Origin: Nyssa sinensis
Lineage: Eukaryota > Streptophyta > Magnoliopsida > Cornales > Nyssaceae
Length of the DNA stretch: 64,000 nucleotides
NCBI GenBank assembly: GCA_008638375.1
Contig: VIRR01000568.1
Location: 62,001-126,000 of the forward strand
Direction of reading: 5' to 3'
Shown: positions 23,164 through 40,911 of the stretch, in pieces
How the letters are laid out: the number at the start of each line of letters is the position of its first letter
How positions within the stretch are numbered: position 1 is the first letter of the stretch
Position numbers and translations under genes: made by a program
Notes under the pieces: generated by a model
What the model was told of the DNA's origin: nothing
Database searches by the model: none
Seen by the model: only the letters and a program-made list of their open reading frames with translations

Positions 23164-25962
23164 ATGGTGAAAAAGTATGGAGTCCCCAAAACTATTCGAG
23201 TGACTTAAGTCGGGACTACTGGAGCAGTTTATATATCTGTGCTGGTGGCTGCCCTTGGGATTGACATGGTTTTTGCTAGTGAGAACAAGCCTCTGACTTA
23301 TTATCCGATGCGTACTTTCAATATTCCCCACACATGAGCATCCTTTTTGTTCTATTGTGGCCCCCTCTCCTTCTTTTTGATCAACTTGGCGGTTGAACTT
23401 AATAGCATATTGAGAGAGAGCATCTATTAATGACATTAAGAAACTGTTTCTTCTTCAAGTATTTCATCTACGTTCGAGTTGCTTCTCTAACTGCTTTTCA
23501 AGAATCTGGAGAACAATATTATTTTCGAAGTTACTACACTTTCTTTTCGCAAAACATAGGTTGTTTACACTTGGCACTGCTCACCTTACAATAATCATGT
23601 GCTGTCTTAGTACCCAATCTCGGGCATTGTTTTGCCATTTCTGGGAATTGATATTATGCTTGTTCATGAAAGGAAGAAAGGACATGACAATATGAAATAC
23701 TGTCGTGAAGTAGAACTGGTTCCAATCAGAAGAATGACCAGAATTGTGATTTGGAAATAAATGTGTGGCCTGGGCTAGTACTGACACCTTTGAGGAAGTA
23801 TATTCTTATATACCAAAAGACGGGGCACAATTACGTGCTACAAATATGGAAGGGGAAATGCCAATCTAGGATACGGCTTCATGATGAAGTAATGATAGAG
23901 GAGAATTTATAAGCAGGCCAAAAAAATTGAGAGTGCTAGGACCTGAAAGAAGTATTGAGATTGAGATTTTGCTGGCATTGGTGAACAATAGTTTTTACAA
24001 GAATGGCAAAGAGAGAGAAGTATTAAAATTAAGGATGCCTAGAATCTGGAGATGAATCTCCACTTTAGAAGACTTGCTATAACTGACTAAACCTTGGTTG
24101 GTGAAAGCACTGATTGGTGTGTGATTAGCCGAAGAAGTGGACACACGTCTAGTACGCACTGCATGGACATCAGAATTATTTCACAATTGAGTGTGCAAGC
24201 ACTGCTTGGTAGAGGTACGATGAATGGAGTAGTTGGGGAAATCTTTTAAGACGTTGGTTTTTTGTTGGAGATTATGCTGATGAGTTGGAGCTAATAAATT
24301 TTTAACTTTACACTTCATTCAAGAAGATAGTATGCTTTTTTTTTGGTTTTATAAGAGGAGGGTTCTCTATTAACTAAAAGAATGATTTTAAATAAAAAAA
24401 ATGGCAAAAATAATGATCTTAAATAAAAAAAAATGACAAGATAAGATTTAATTTATTTAGCCGATTCTAAATAATTGCGATAAAAGTTTTGTTGAGTTGA
24501 ATAGATTAAGAGGAGTGTTCTCTGTACAAATCTTCAATACAAAATGAGGGATCACCAACACGGCTGGTGTTTGCCAAGAGGGTGTTCTACCTTTATATAT
24601 TAATACAATCATAGATGGTGGAGCTTGAGGAAGTATCCATAGGCACAAGGACAATGGAAGATTAGTTTTTGGTTGCTTATTGGGGAACTTAAGAGTAGAG
24701 CTTGCAAAAAAATCTCGTAATGCAATGCAAAGCTAGAACCATAAAACTGCTGGATTATGCTCGTATCCTAGACGTAAGCCTTCATCTGTGATAACTTTTC
24801 TGGGAAATAATTTTGGAGATCTAACTTCTCTGAGCACCAGATGCAGCAATAAATAGAGGATGCAAGTAGTCACTTACATTCCATTGTAAAAAGATTACCT
24901 AATATTTCTGCCCAACTGCACGAAGAAAATAGACTTCATATACATTTCATTAGTGAAACCTTATCTTGGGTTCTTCCTCAAAATTTTCCCTCTCCATTCC
25001 TCCCCCCAAAATTAGCTTGTTGATCATAGAACCATTGCTGCTGCCTATTCTCTCTCTGACAATTGCTCAGACCAGTATTACTTCTCTGATACGAATTGCA
25101 GTCTGAAGTGCCTGCTACACCGGGTGAGCATAGGCTGATTCCAACCAAATTGTAGATGATGTGAATGGTAAGAGTTTAAATATGGGACAATAGTTTCTGA
25201 TCCTAAAGCCAAGTTACATTGTTGCTTCTCATACAGGAACATGTACTCGCACACAAAGGTTGAGTGGATAAAATCAAGTGACAAGCAATGGCTCATACTT
25301 CTAATGACCTTGGCTCTCCTGCCATGGCTGCCATTAATTTGTTCTGTCCTTCCGAAGAATTAAAGGGTTCCAGTCAAGAATTTTATGGGGTTTGCCTTCC
25401 TTTACCACAATACAGACATTACCATGATAATTGAGTTTCAAACCAAATTGTCACAGAGAAGTGTGTGTGGGTGACTGGGTGTTGGGGAGGGCGGTTGTGG
25501 GGGTGGTGGTGGTTTTGGGCTTCCCCCATAAACTCCCAAACTCAGATTAGTAAAAAGAAAAAAAACATAAAAAGGTTGCTCATCACCAAGGTCAAGAAAA
25601 ATTGAACTTCAAACAAATGATCTAAGGTTGTAGAAAGCATTATTGCTGCCACTAGACTATATGATGTATGGTTAAGACAAGAAACATGTATGTATTTACA
25701 ATATCCTCCACTTTAACAATATGAATATTTAAAGGAGAAACGCTCAAGCAACCCAGCTATGAATTCTCTACCTGTTTTCCCCTTGTCTCACAAGTTTTTT
25801 TCAAGTAAGAGATTTCTAACCATGCAAATTAATGAGATGAGAATGACTTTTGATATTCTCATCCATAATTACCAAACCCCTAAACTAACTAAATGCACAA
25901 GATTCAGTTCCAACACACAAACCTGTACCAAGACCAATGAACCAAAAAGGGTAAAGTTTGCC
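23164..25962. other. Convergent intergenic region
   Basis: Lies between the 3' ends of pyruvate kinase (plus) and the HGGG-repeat gene (minus). The first few hundred bases presumably form the pyruvate kinase 3' untranslated region, and the bases left of 25963 that of the other gene. I recognise no protein, and open frames on either strand are short. GT-rich low-complexity sequence occurs at 25456-25515. Confidence 0.55.
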
Positions 25963-27958
25963 TTACACCCAGCTATGAGGCAAAGGATCAGATTTTCCCG
26001 GCTCTGATGAACCGCAAACTACTTGATCATTGTTACTTGCTCCATAGCTGGTACTGCCTCTAAGCATTGCCATTAGGCTTCCTCCATGCACCCTTCCTTC
26101 GGGAAGAGAAAACTGAACTAAACAAGCATTTCCCACTGAAAAACTGTCCTGGGGTGTAATCTGCATGGGAATCAACTGATGCCCATTACCCACCAAATCA
26201 ATTGATGAACCTGCACTGCCTGCAGTTTTGATGCCATTAGCATGGTTGTTTTCATCAGTAACAATCCCTTTCATCTTCTCAAATGTGTTAGATTGTCTGT
26301 CTTGGAGTGGAAGACCCAATGAGCCACCACCATGAATCTGCTTGTCTTGCACCTGGGCACAGTGGGCAGCACAGAGGCCAGATTTTCCCCTAGCAAACTT
26401 ATCACAGGGAGCAGCAGCTTGGCTACCAAATTCTGACCCCAACTGGCCCCAGGAGCACCGCTTCCCTCCACCATGTGCCTTGCAAAAATCGGTACTGCCT
26501 TGCGCACTCTTCCCACATCCTTCAAATTTGCACCTTTTTCCCCCACCATGACGAACACAAAAATTTGTCCGCCCTCTAGCACTTTTAGTGCATTGAGGCA
26601 TGGCACATCTCTTGCCCCCACCATGATTAACACAAAATAAAGTACCCCCATGCACACTCTTTGTGCATCCTCCTTCAAATGAACACCTTTTCCCCCCACC
26701 ATGGCCTTTACAGAATGGTGTGCTTCCTTCTGCACCTTTTGTGCACCCTAGAAATGTGCACCTTTTACCCCCACCGTGAGCTTTGCAAAACATTGTGCTC
26801 CCTTGAGCACCTTTTGTACAGGCAGGATACAGGCAGCGACGGCCACCACCATGGGAGATGCAGAGGCCAGAGATGCCCTCTGCACTCTTGGTGCAATTTT
26901 CCATTTTACACCTCTTGCCACCCCCATGCCGGATGCACAAGCCAGACTTACCTCTCGCAGCACGGGTGCAACCCTCATGACAGCAACGCCTACCACCACC
27001 ATGTCCAATACAGTAGTCTGTACGACCCTCAGCACTTTTTGTGCAGCCAAGATGTTGGCACCGCCGGCCACCCCCATGGGCCTTGCAGAACACTGTCTTG
27101 CCTTCGGCTCCCTTCTGACATCCAGCTTTCCGACACCTCCGGCCACCACCATGGGCAATACAAAATCCAGAGGCACCTCTTGCTCCCCTCACACATCCTT
27201 CAAATTGGCAGGTTTTCACACTGGTGTTATGTTGCTGTTGCTGGTGAATTACCCCTAGAAGCACAGGCAACTGAGCTTTTTGGTGTGTCCACTGCAGTTG
27301 ATGAGAGGTTTGGAATAACTGCAGTTGGATTACTATGGCTGCATAAATGGTCAAAAGGAGTTGAAGTCCCTGTACTTTGCAAAGCATGCAATGGAGGCAC
27401 AAGAGGTCTTAGTTTCCATCGAGATGATGTTGATCCTTCATCCACAAGTTGAACCGTGCCAGCAATGACTGGTGCCTCCGCACTCTTCTGAAAAGGGGTG
27501 AACCCTTGAGTCACAGTGCTAATATTAGACTCAGCAGGGCCAGTTGACAGACTCAATTCAAGGTCTAGTTTGGGTCTTTCCACATCTAGTGCCTTGGCAG
27601 TCCCACAGGAAATATTATTTGGGCCAGGTGTCCTTTCATTTCCCAGAGGGAGGTTGATTCTTAAACCAAGATCAATTAAAGACGACTTAACGTCTTTCAC
27701 AGAGGCTGTGGTAGTACAAGAACTTGATGAATGGCCCAACCCGAGCAACATAGAAGAGCCATCTTGCTGGTTCATGGACCCATCACTGACACTCCATTTC
27801 CTCTTGTCTCCCTTTGACTTTGAGAAATAAGAGCTGGACACACCAGAGGAATCTAGTTGAAAAGTAGAAGCAGCTGCTCCAGTGCCACCAACTTTACTCA
27901 GATTTTTGAATGCATTTGAGGCAAAATTAGTAGTAAAATGTTGAGGGGTGTTGTCCAT
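25963..27958 (-). CDS. HGGG-repeat zinc-binding nuclear protein, WRKY19-like/loricrin-like (one frameshift)
   Basis: With one base dropped near 27252 the frame runs 664 aa, the usual size for this plant family. The N-terminal part (about 240 aa) is Ser/Thr-rich with a basic KGDKRKW (49-55) and an EAR-type repression motif LDLELSL (131-137). After HQQQQHNTSVKT come ten tandem repeats of about 25 aa. Each follows C-X4/5-C-X10-C-X2-H followed by GGG(R/K)RC, so it is probably a CCCH zinc-binding unit; an eleventh is degenerate. The C-terminal tail is non-repetitive (stop 25963-25965). Relatives are annotated as loricrin-like or WRKY19-like because WRKY19 carries similar repeats; there is no WRKY domain here. 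The EAR motif suggests a co-repressor or regulatory role in the nucleus; this is inference. The start MDNTPQHFTTNFASNAF matches the family N-terminus. Confidence 0.88.
27252..27255 (-). other. Frameshift at a CCCC run in the HGGG-repeat gene
   Basis: The upstream frame (from 27958) ends in TPKSSVACASRGNSPATAT-stop, while the downstream frame brings in VIHQQQQHNTSVKTC. One extra base in the four-base run (27252-27255) explains the change. The two frames overlap over 27227-27402 without a plausible intron. Confidence 0.8.
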
Positions 27959-28810
27959 GTAACCTTAACAGAAACACAGGTTTCTTACCCCAAAAACAAC
28001 TCAAAATTCTATTGAAAAAAAGAGAAGAAGATAAAGATAAAGATAAAGAAACAAATTGCCTGATTTCTGGGGTTGGAAAAACAATATAGGAAAAACCAGG
28101 TTCAAGGATCCCCAAAAGAGTAAAGCCCACCGCCACTGACAAATCCTGATGTGTCACAGCGATCCATTCTATAAGTTCAAAAATATCTTCACCAAATCAC
28201 AAGCAGCAGGAGAATAAATTCACGATGTTCTTTGTAGTAACATTCTGGCTGTCAGTCATCCTGTTCCAAAGCAAATAAATTCATTAGAAGGTGATAGTCT
28301 ACCAAACAGTAAATACGACTTGGATTTGAGCCAAAATTTTCAACAGAAGAATAACTAAATGATTAGATTAGCTTTGTATCATGTTCCAAAACTCCGGATG
28401 TGCCATAACAGGGAAAGGTCACAAAACATTTTATAAGATAGAATTGCCATCATTCATGCAAATCTAAAGCAGGGATTCATCACATTAAAACATAAGATGA
28501 AAATATTCCCTACTCAAAATCAAGAGAGGTAACAATATGCGAGTTGGTTTACATGTTTGCCTTCTATCATCCAAGACATAGAGTGCCCCCTGAACAGGAC
28601 ACTCAGTTAAAAAAATACATTAAAAAACCATGCATATCTAAGGTAATAATACTTTCTCCTGCTTTTTTTTTTTTTTTTGAAAAAAAATACATTTCCCACA
28701 TTCTTTAAAAAAATCTACAAGAACAGGACAGTCAGTTAATGTCAACTAATTACAGGAACCTTCAATCCAATGAAGGCAAGAAGCAAAAACAGAGTAGAAA
28801 AGCAGGCAGC

Positions 28811-28813
28811 ATA

Positions 28814-28854
<41 letters not shown>
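28811..28854. repeat. (TA)n(TG)n microsatellite
   Basis: About eleven TA units are followed by about ten TG units, in the presumed 5' region of the HGGG-repeat gene. Confidence 0.95.
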
Positions 28855-29108
28855 AAAGCTCTTGAATTCAAGAATCTCAAGCCTATCACAATACACATAT
28901 TCCATATCATAGTTACCACAATTCGCTCCTCCCCTAGTAAATTGCAAATTAGAATCGCACGATCCAAAACATGGATTATTAGCAATTTGGAACGCAAGAT
29001 TTAGCGTTCCGATCTAAAATATCAAAAGTCTTGAAAAAATCATACAAAATACACACACATTATTGAAATTTTATTTTATAATGCCTTGAATTCGTTGAAA
29101 TTATTTTA

Positions 29109-29109
<1 letters not shown>

Positions 29110-29151
<42 letters not shown>

Positions 29152-29152
29152 T
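29110..29152. repeat. (TA)n(CA)n microsatellite
   Basis: A run of TA units followed by ACACACACAC. Together with 28811-28854 it forms a near mirror pair 300 bp apart. Confidence 0.95.
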
Positions 29153-30444
29153 ACCAATATTATTACAAATACACTCAAAAAGCATATCACGTTTCAAATA
29201 AATGCATTTCGTTCCAACAAAGCGATCCAAAAAACCTACCCCTAACGTACCCTATTTTATAACAAGTGATGATCTACGTTCCCGCTCCCCGTATCATAAC
29301 GATCCACGTTCTAGGTAACATTGTTCCATATCAAATGAAGATACAACAATAAAATTGAAGTACAATTCATAAATCTACTCAAGAAAAAATGCACAAACAA
29401 ATTATCTAGACGGGCAATGAATTAGCTATAGCACTAGCCATCCACTTTTATTTTTTAAAGTATAAAATGCACATTATAATAAGATTTAAACAAGAGGTTC
29501 ATAATCTAGCAACTAAATTTTGCCACAAATCAAACTGAAAAGCTGGAAACAATATTTGTAAAGAACTTGGTACAGTTCCACACTTACAAATGTATTATAT
29601 TTAATCAACAAACTTCAGTGCCTACACCTTACAAGACGAAAAATCCATATTTTGTTTTCTGCTTGTAAAAGCCTTTTTTTTTTTCCTCCTCATTTCTTTT
29701 CTCAATTGTTTAGCAAAAATTAAGACATATCAAACGTTTTTTATTTTATTTATTGGTTTTCCATGTTACCTTTGAAAATTTATTTTTCAGGTTGAATCCA
29801 ATTATCCAAATAAGTCCCGATTGAATTATTAAAAATAATAAATACATAGGCTGAACTCAATTCATATAAAGATTTATACTGACAACAAATGATTCGAAAG
29901 CTAAATTTCAAAGTCAGAACTTGAATCAAATGAAAACCCTAACTCTGTGAGCCAAAAACATATTGATTTCCAAAAAATAATTCTCATCATTTCCATCGAA
30001 TCAACCACGTAAACATTCTAACACTAATTCAAATGAAAAGAAGGTTAGAAGAGAAAGAAAAAAATTAATCAAGCAAACATGGATAAGTAATGATGTAAAT
30101 AATTCAAGTCAAAATTTTCAACCAAAGTCAAAGAAATTCAAAGACGGAAATAATCAGCAAAATTGAAGCGCGCCTCACAAATAAGTATAAAAAATGATTC
30201 TTTTGGATTAGCTGCGGCGAAAACCGAGGGAACTATAAGAAATTTTGGAAGTTCACCATCGCCGCAGCCTGATTCACTGTTTCTCTTCTTTTCCTCGCAA
30301 CAAAACGTAGGGTAGAGAAAGGATTGTGCGTCAAGACCGAACGAAAAAAAAAAACTTCCTCAGATTCTCACCTAGAGTAATTGATATACAGGATACAGCA
30401 ACATCAACCGGTTTCGAGTGCCGGCAAATCCGAGGAGAGAGAGA

Positions 30445-30462
30445 GGGGGGGGGGGGGGGGGG
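30445..30462 (+). repeat. Run of 18 G after a GA tract
   Basis: GAGAGAGAG followed by 18 consecutive G. On the minus strand this is a C18 run in the probable leader or promoter of the HGGG-repeat gene. It is able to form a G-quadruplex, and homopolymer length is prone to sequencing error. Confidence 0.9.
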
Positions 30463-30500
30463 TAAACCGTGGAGAAAATGAGGAAAACTTGAATTAAAAT

Positions 30501-31489
30501 ATGTAAGCAAGAGGCGCATGTTAGAGCCTTGGCAGTTCCTCTGCTTCCTTGCTCCTTGTTCTTTTGATGCATCCGCATTTTAATTTGGCCATATCTCAGC
30601 AAAAGCAACGGGGACTCACCAGATTGTCCTTTAGTTGGAGACTTGGAGAAGTGGCAAGAGTCGGCCGAGTAAGTATTAGATCGGTCAAGCTTGACTTGTC
30701 CAATTAGATTTTTCAATTTCTTAAGTCAATTTTAAGTAAATATTTAATTAATGTAATTACAAGTCGAGTTTAAAGAATTTAATTTTTTATATAATATTAA
30801 ATAATTCATTAATTTATTAAATTAAATTTAAAAAATTAACAAATTTAAAAATATTTATAAGTTTGATTTATTTATTTTATAAATTAATTTTTTTAATGAA
30901 TTTTTAATCTAGTTATTGATAAGTTAAATTTAAATAATATTTTTTAATATACAGTGATAAAAATAAATAAATTAATCATTAACTCCGAACCCGAATAACT
31001 AATTCCATTAAGAATTTCAAAAATAGTGTCTCGTGTGATGGAGAGTTATGATTCTAATATGGCACAAGAACAAAGATGCAGGGGATTATTAATCCCGAAC
31101 AAAACAGGGAGAATCAAAACGTTCACACTAGGGCCAGACCGTGGGACCAAACGCATGTGCAATCGAAAAGGGCAACAGGCACTTAAACCTAAGTGTCAAT
31201 ACCTGATTGGGTTTCTGATAGCTAGGAAGTTTTTAGCATTTTATTTTGTTGACAACTAGATTCTTGTAGTGGCCGAAGTTAGCATTGTTTGTATGAGATT
31301 AAGGCCAACCACGTGTGATTTTTTTTTTTGTCTTCACTGAGTGATAACGGACAGTGGCATGTCAGCAATGACGCGACGTTAGATAGTGGCTCGTCACCGT
31401 AACTGGTGCGTTTTCTGTGGGCCCCCTGTATATGTGGAGTGCAAAAAAGGGCAATTGAGTAAAATCGAGTAAAAAAGGGCCCGAAGTTA
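30501..31489. other. Intergenic, AT-rich
   Basis: Very AT-rich between 30720 and 31000. A more balanced stretch (31026-31460) has no recognised coding or repeat content. It ends where the tandem duplication begins. Confidence 0.5.
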
Positions 31490-31729
31490 GCATATTTCTA
31501 TGAGATTTGTTTAGCATTTGAAATTAGACAACAAAGATAAATGTTGTATTTGGTAACAAGAAGTAAATGCCATGTTTTTTTTATGTTATTCAAACAATAA
31601 CTACAATTATCCCCTAACTTAATTTATATACATGTTCCTTAAATTATATTCATGGGGTTCTCTAATTATTTATTATTATAAAAAGAAGTAGTGTTATTTA
31701 AATGGTGTTAAAAAACTTACTCTATATAC

Positions 31730-34700
31730 CATGTATATGTAACAAAAAAAAAAAATTAAAAAACAAAAAACATTAGGGAGAATATTAAAAAGTATGCATT
31801 GAAGTTAAATAAAAAAAATAAAAAAAACGTTACGGAGAATATTAAAGAGTATGCATTGAAGTTAAATGCATAATATTTTTTAACATATTACATATTATTA
31901 TGCAATTAAAAATTTATTAAGGATATTACTTTTGCTATTAATTAGTTATATCGACGTTGAATGTACCCAATGTTACATTATTATACAGACAATTTTAAAT
32001 TCTGATAAAAGAAGATTTTGTTAAGTAATTAATAGTTAACGTAAGATTTTATCAAATCTTTTCCGTACATGAATCTTAAAATTACATAATACTCTTAAAT
32101 AAATTAGAGTATCGATGCATAATTCACATAAACGATGTTAAATAATTGATATTGTTGTTTGTTGAATTGAATTGATTACTTTCTCGTTAATTGAAGGATG
32201 GCTTTCTTTCAGTTTGTCTTATTTGTTATGCATGTATGTGATCTGTTGCTATTCTACTTAAATGAAAAAGGAGAAAATCCAGATACTCCCGCACATATCT
32301 CCAAACAACCTTCACCTGATAATAATAATTAAATAGAAGGTCATGACAAGAAAACATTAGGATATATAGATTACTCCAAGAAGAAATGAATTGAAGGATC
32401 CTCCCATGGTTGTTTGCATACTGTACACTTTAATATTTTGTTGGATTTAGACCCGAGCCACACTTCACTGAGCATTCACATGATCTGAGTGCAGAGTTTA
32501 GATAGGATATGATTCTTTGGTCATGTTTGATATACAAAAATAAAATAGCCATTTCATTAAATGAAATATATAATAGAATATGGATTATTTAATTGAGTCA
32601 AAAGAATATTTAAAATAATTTTTAATAAAATGTTCATTTTATAAAATAGGCATTCTCAATCAAACCAAACAAGAAATTGTATCAAACATGACTTTATAGT
32701 GATAAATGAGATATTGAATTTAGTATTCAATCACTACTATTATATTTTTGTACATGTGTTGGTACGGGATAGAGATTGAAAATATATTGTAGATATAAAA
32801 TACATGTATCCTCACCGGCTCCCGATTCTACTATTCTCTCTAGGACTCTTTCTAGGTAACCATCGTCGGACCCTTAGATTTAGATTGTGGAATCTACATA
32901 GACAACTCTATTAGTCGTTCTATAGATGAAAAGATTTCTCTACGATATTCGTGACTACGAAACTCACAACACAAGCTGCATAAATGGATTCACATCCATT
33001 TATTTATGTTTTCCTACCATTTCCATGGCAAGTTCTCTGTTTGTTGGGATAGATAGAATGACAGTACTAAACACTAACCCTAATTCTCAACAAATCATGA
33101 TATGAAGGCATTTATGTTATGATCCAGTTCTGTTAGTCCAGAAAGACAGGCATGTAACAGTGGTGATGAAACAAGTTAAGCCAAAGAGAAAACATGTTTG
33201 AGAAATAGAAACATTTCATTTGCATAGTATTTTATAAATCATTTTCAGATTATAAAAAGTTGAATGTGTGCTTGGTTACAATTTTTTATTATCAATTATC
33301 AATTATCGAACTCTAATTCTAAAAATTACATTCATTAATTTCTTAATTAGTCTTCTGAAAATGCATCCAAATGGGACCTAAAATTTAAGTGAAAAAATGA
33401 TATAGAATGACAAAAATGCACTTGACTTCCATCAAGATCAGATTTATAAAAGAATAAAATCTCAGGCTACGTTTGGTACGCTGGAATAGAATAGGACAGG
33501 AATGGAATAGTATCAGGAATGGAATAGAATAAGAATGAAATAGAAATAATTATTCCATTCTTTTGTTTGGCTGAATACCTAGTAATGGAATGATAATTTC
33601 ATTCCTGTGTTTGGTTTGAACCATCAAATTGTTGGAATAGAATGAGAATAATTAATTCCATTCTTTTGTTTGGATACCCAGTAATGAAAATAAAACGTTC
33701 AATTTATATTTTTTTTATTATCAAAAAAAAATTTTATTGGGAAAAAAAATCAACTTGCATTTGTTTTATTGGCAAAAAAAAAAAAAAGTTAATTCAATCT
33801 GTATTTGTTTTATTAGCAAAAAAAAAAGAATTTATATAGTCATCCTGGTTTCACGTACAAGTTAACTTCTTATAATTAATATTTAATAAATTAATAATAT
33901 TTATAAATTAATAAATTTTTAAGAAATATAATTAGTTTTATGATAAATAATTAATAATTATATTACTTAATAATTAATATTTTTTAAAAATATATCTTTT
34001 ATAATATTAATTATTAAAAAATTAAAATAATTATACATATATTTATATATATCCTATTTATAATATTTTTGGCAAATATATTTATAATTTTATTTAAATT
34101 AGAGTTAAATATATTGTAATTCATCTACACGTATAAAATATTTTTTTATTAATAAAAGTATAAAAAAATTTATAATTATTAATTTTAATAATTAATAAAT
34201 TTTTCATCTACCAAGTTTATTAATTATAAGAAAATTAACTGTACTTGTAGTCGTGGGTTGTAGAGATGGATGGTCATTCTGTTAGGAACGGAATGGGCAT
34301 TTCTTAAGTTTTGTCAAGGAATGCTTATTACTGTTTTATTCCATCATGTTTAAGCATACCAAACGCAGGAATGAAATAAGGCCAGGAATGTTCATTCTAT
34401 TCCTGCGTACCAAACGTAGAGTGTTTTGTCAATGGAATCTCAAAAGACATTAGAATAAAATTAATAAGCTTTTTGCATAAAATGGTAATGTGCTTATGCA
34501 CTAAGGATGATTAAAAAGAAACAGCAAAGGCACCTTTTTGCAATGGTTCATGTCATCCTTGATAGCATGGAGCTCAAACACAAAAAGTGAAAGAGCATTT
34601 TGTTGGTAATATTGCATTATTCCTTCCCAAATTCCAAATTCCAACCTTCTCATATTTTCTTACCTTTTTTTTATTTTTTTATGAATAAGAAATGAGCTTT

Positions 34701-35574
34701 AAATCCCAAATCCTTTAAGCTTTTTAAACTTTTTTAAGTCATGTTAAAGTTATATTTTAGTATTATTACAGTTGGTGGTGGATACAAAAGGGGGCTAGGG
34801 GATTGTGCCTCCAAACTTTTAAAATTTTGATTTTTTACCCCTAATTTGTATTAACATTTTTAAAAAAAATTAGAATTGGCACCCCATTTTTTTTAATATT
34901 TTTATAATAGTCCCTCTTAAATTTCAATTTTTATATTCTTATCCACCTATGTCTAGATCCATCACAGGTTACAGTGTCAAAATATTATATTTAGTATTTT
35001 TATTAAAATGTTAAAATACTATTTTTTAGCACAATAATTATTATTTTTTCATACCACTTCCAACTACGAAAATAAAAAAAAAATGTGACATGGCATTGTC
35101 ATATTTTAGTATGAGAAATACAGGCCCATTGGAACAGTCAATTTTGCACCAATACTAAATATTGGCAATAGTAACTCTTTTGACAGTTACCTTGGAGATG
35201 GTCTTACAATTTCTTTGAATCATTATACATTATAATTTTATTTTTATCTTTTTTAAAAGAATTGTCTCACTAATCCCATCTACAATATATTGAAAGTATG
35301 TTACTATTGGAAATGTAGAAAGAAATATTATAGAAAATATGGTCCCAATAAAAAGCTGTTTGGCATTTGAAATTGGGATGATGTTATTTCTTGCTTTTCA
35401 AAAAGGCAAGCTTTCATTTATTTATTTATTTATTTTTAGATAGATAGAGAAATAGTTTTTAAATGCTACTTAGACCAAGCAAAATGGAAGCCACGTCATT
35501 TGCAACCACTCCTCTACTTATATATAACATTAAACAAGTGATTATTAATTTACAACTCATATTTTTATACATAT
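31730..35574. other. Segment present in unit 1 but missing from unit 2
   Basis: Left of it 31502-31725 matches 48483-48700, and right of it 35575 onward matches 48706 onward. The intervening 3.85 kb has no counterpart in unit 2. It contains a TIR element (33467-34419), a tandem duplication of about 58 bp near 31771-31870, and AT-rich sequence. No gene recognised. It could be insertion in unit 1 or deletion from unit 2. Confidence 0.75.
33467..34419. mobile_element. MITE-like element with terminal inverted repeats (953 bp)
   Basis: The left end CTACGTTTGGTACGC, continuing (T)GGAATAGAAT, is mirrored by the right end, whose reverse complement reads CTACGTTTGGTACGC then (A)GGAATAGAAT. Near-identity therefore covers about 26 bp. 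The interior is AT-rich and non-coding, with repeated GGAATGGAATAG phrases near both ends. The target duplication is not clear, so the superfamily is not assigned. Confidence 0.8.
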
Positions 35575-40903
<5,329 letters not shown>

Positions 40904-40911
40904 GATTTTAC
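40904..40911. repeat. hAT target-site duplication, left (GATTTTAC)
   Basis: Eight bases abutting the TIR; the right copy is AATTTTAC at 44417-44424, with one mismatch. Confidence 0.75.

Larger units (their letters stand above)
27959..30500. other. Upstream region of the HGGG-repeat gene
   Basis: No coding sequence. The purine/pyrimidine-rich, CpG-containing stretch near 30180-30460 looks like the transcription start area of a minus-strand gene. If so, a long 5' untranslated intron spans most of 28.1-30.2 kb, and the sequence just before the start codon (rc ...TGTTAAG|GTTAC-ATG, about 27964) could be its acceptor. This is inferred from composition, not proven. Confidence 0.35.

Noticed and set aside
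23029..23436. Minus-strand frame of 135 codons over pyruvate kinase exon 12
   Set aside because: Antisense to a conserved exon and 3' untranslated sequence, with no recognisable domain.
26661..27452. Long open frame of 263 codons on the plus strand
   Set aside because: Antisense shadow of the HGGG repeat array. The regular 75-bp repeat keeps several frames open on both strands (also 26776-27258 plus, 26748-27176 minus, 26271-26735 minus); composition is low-complexity and matches no family.
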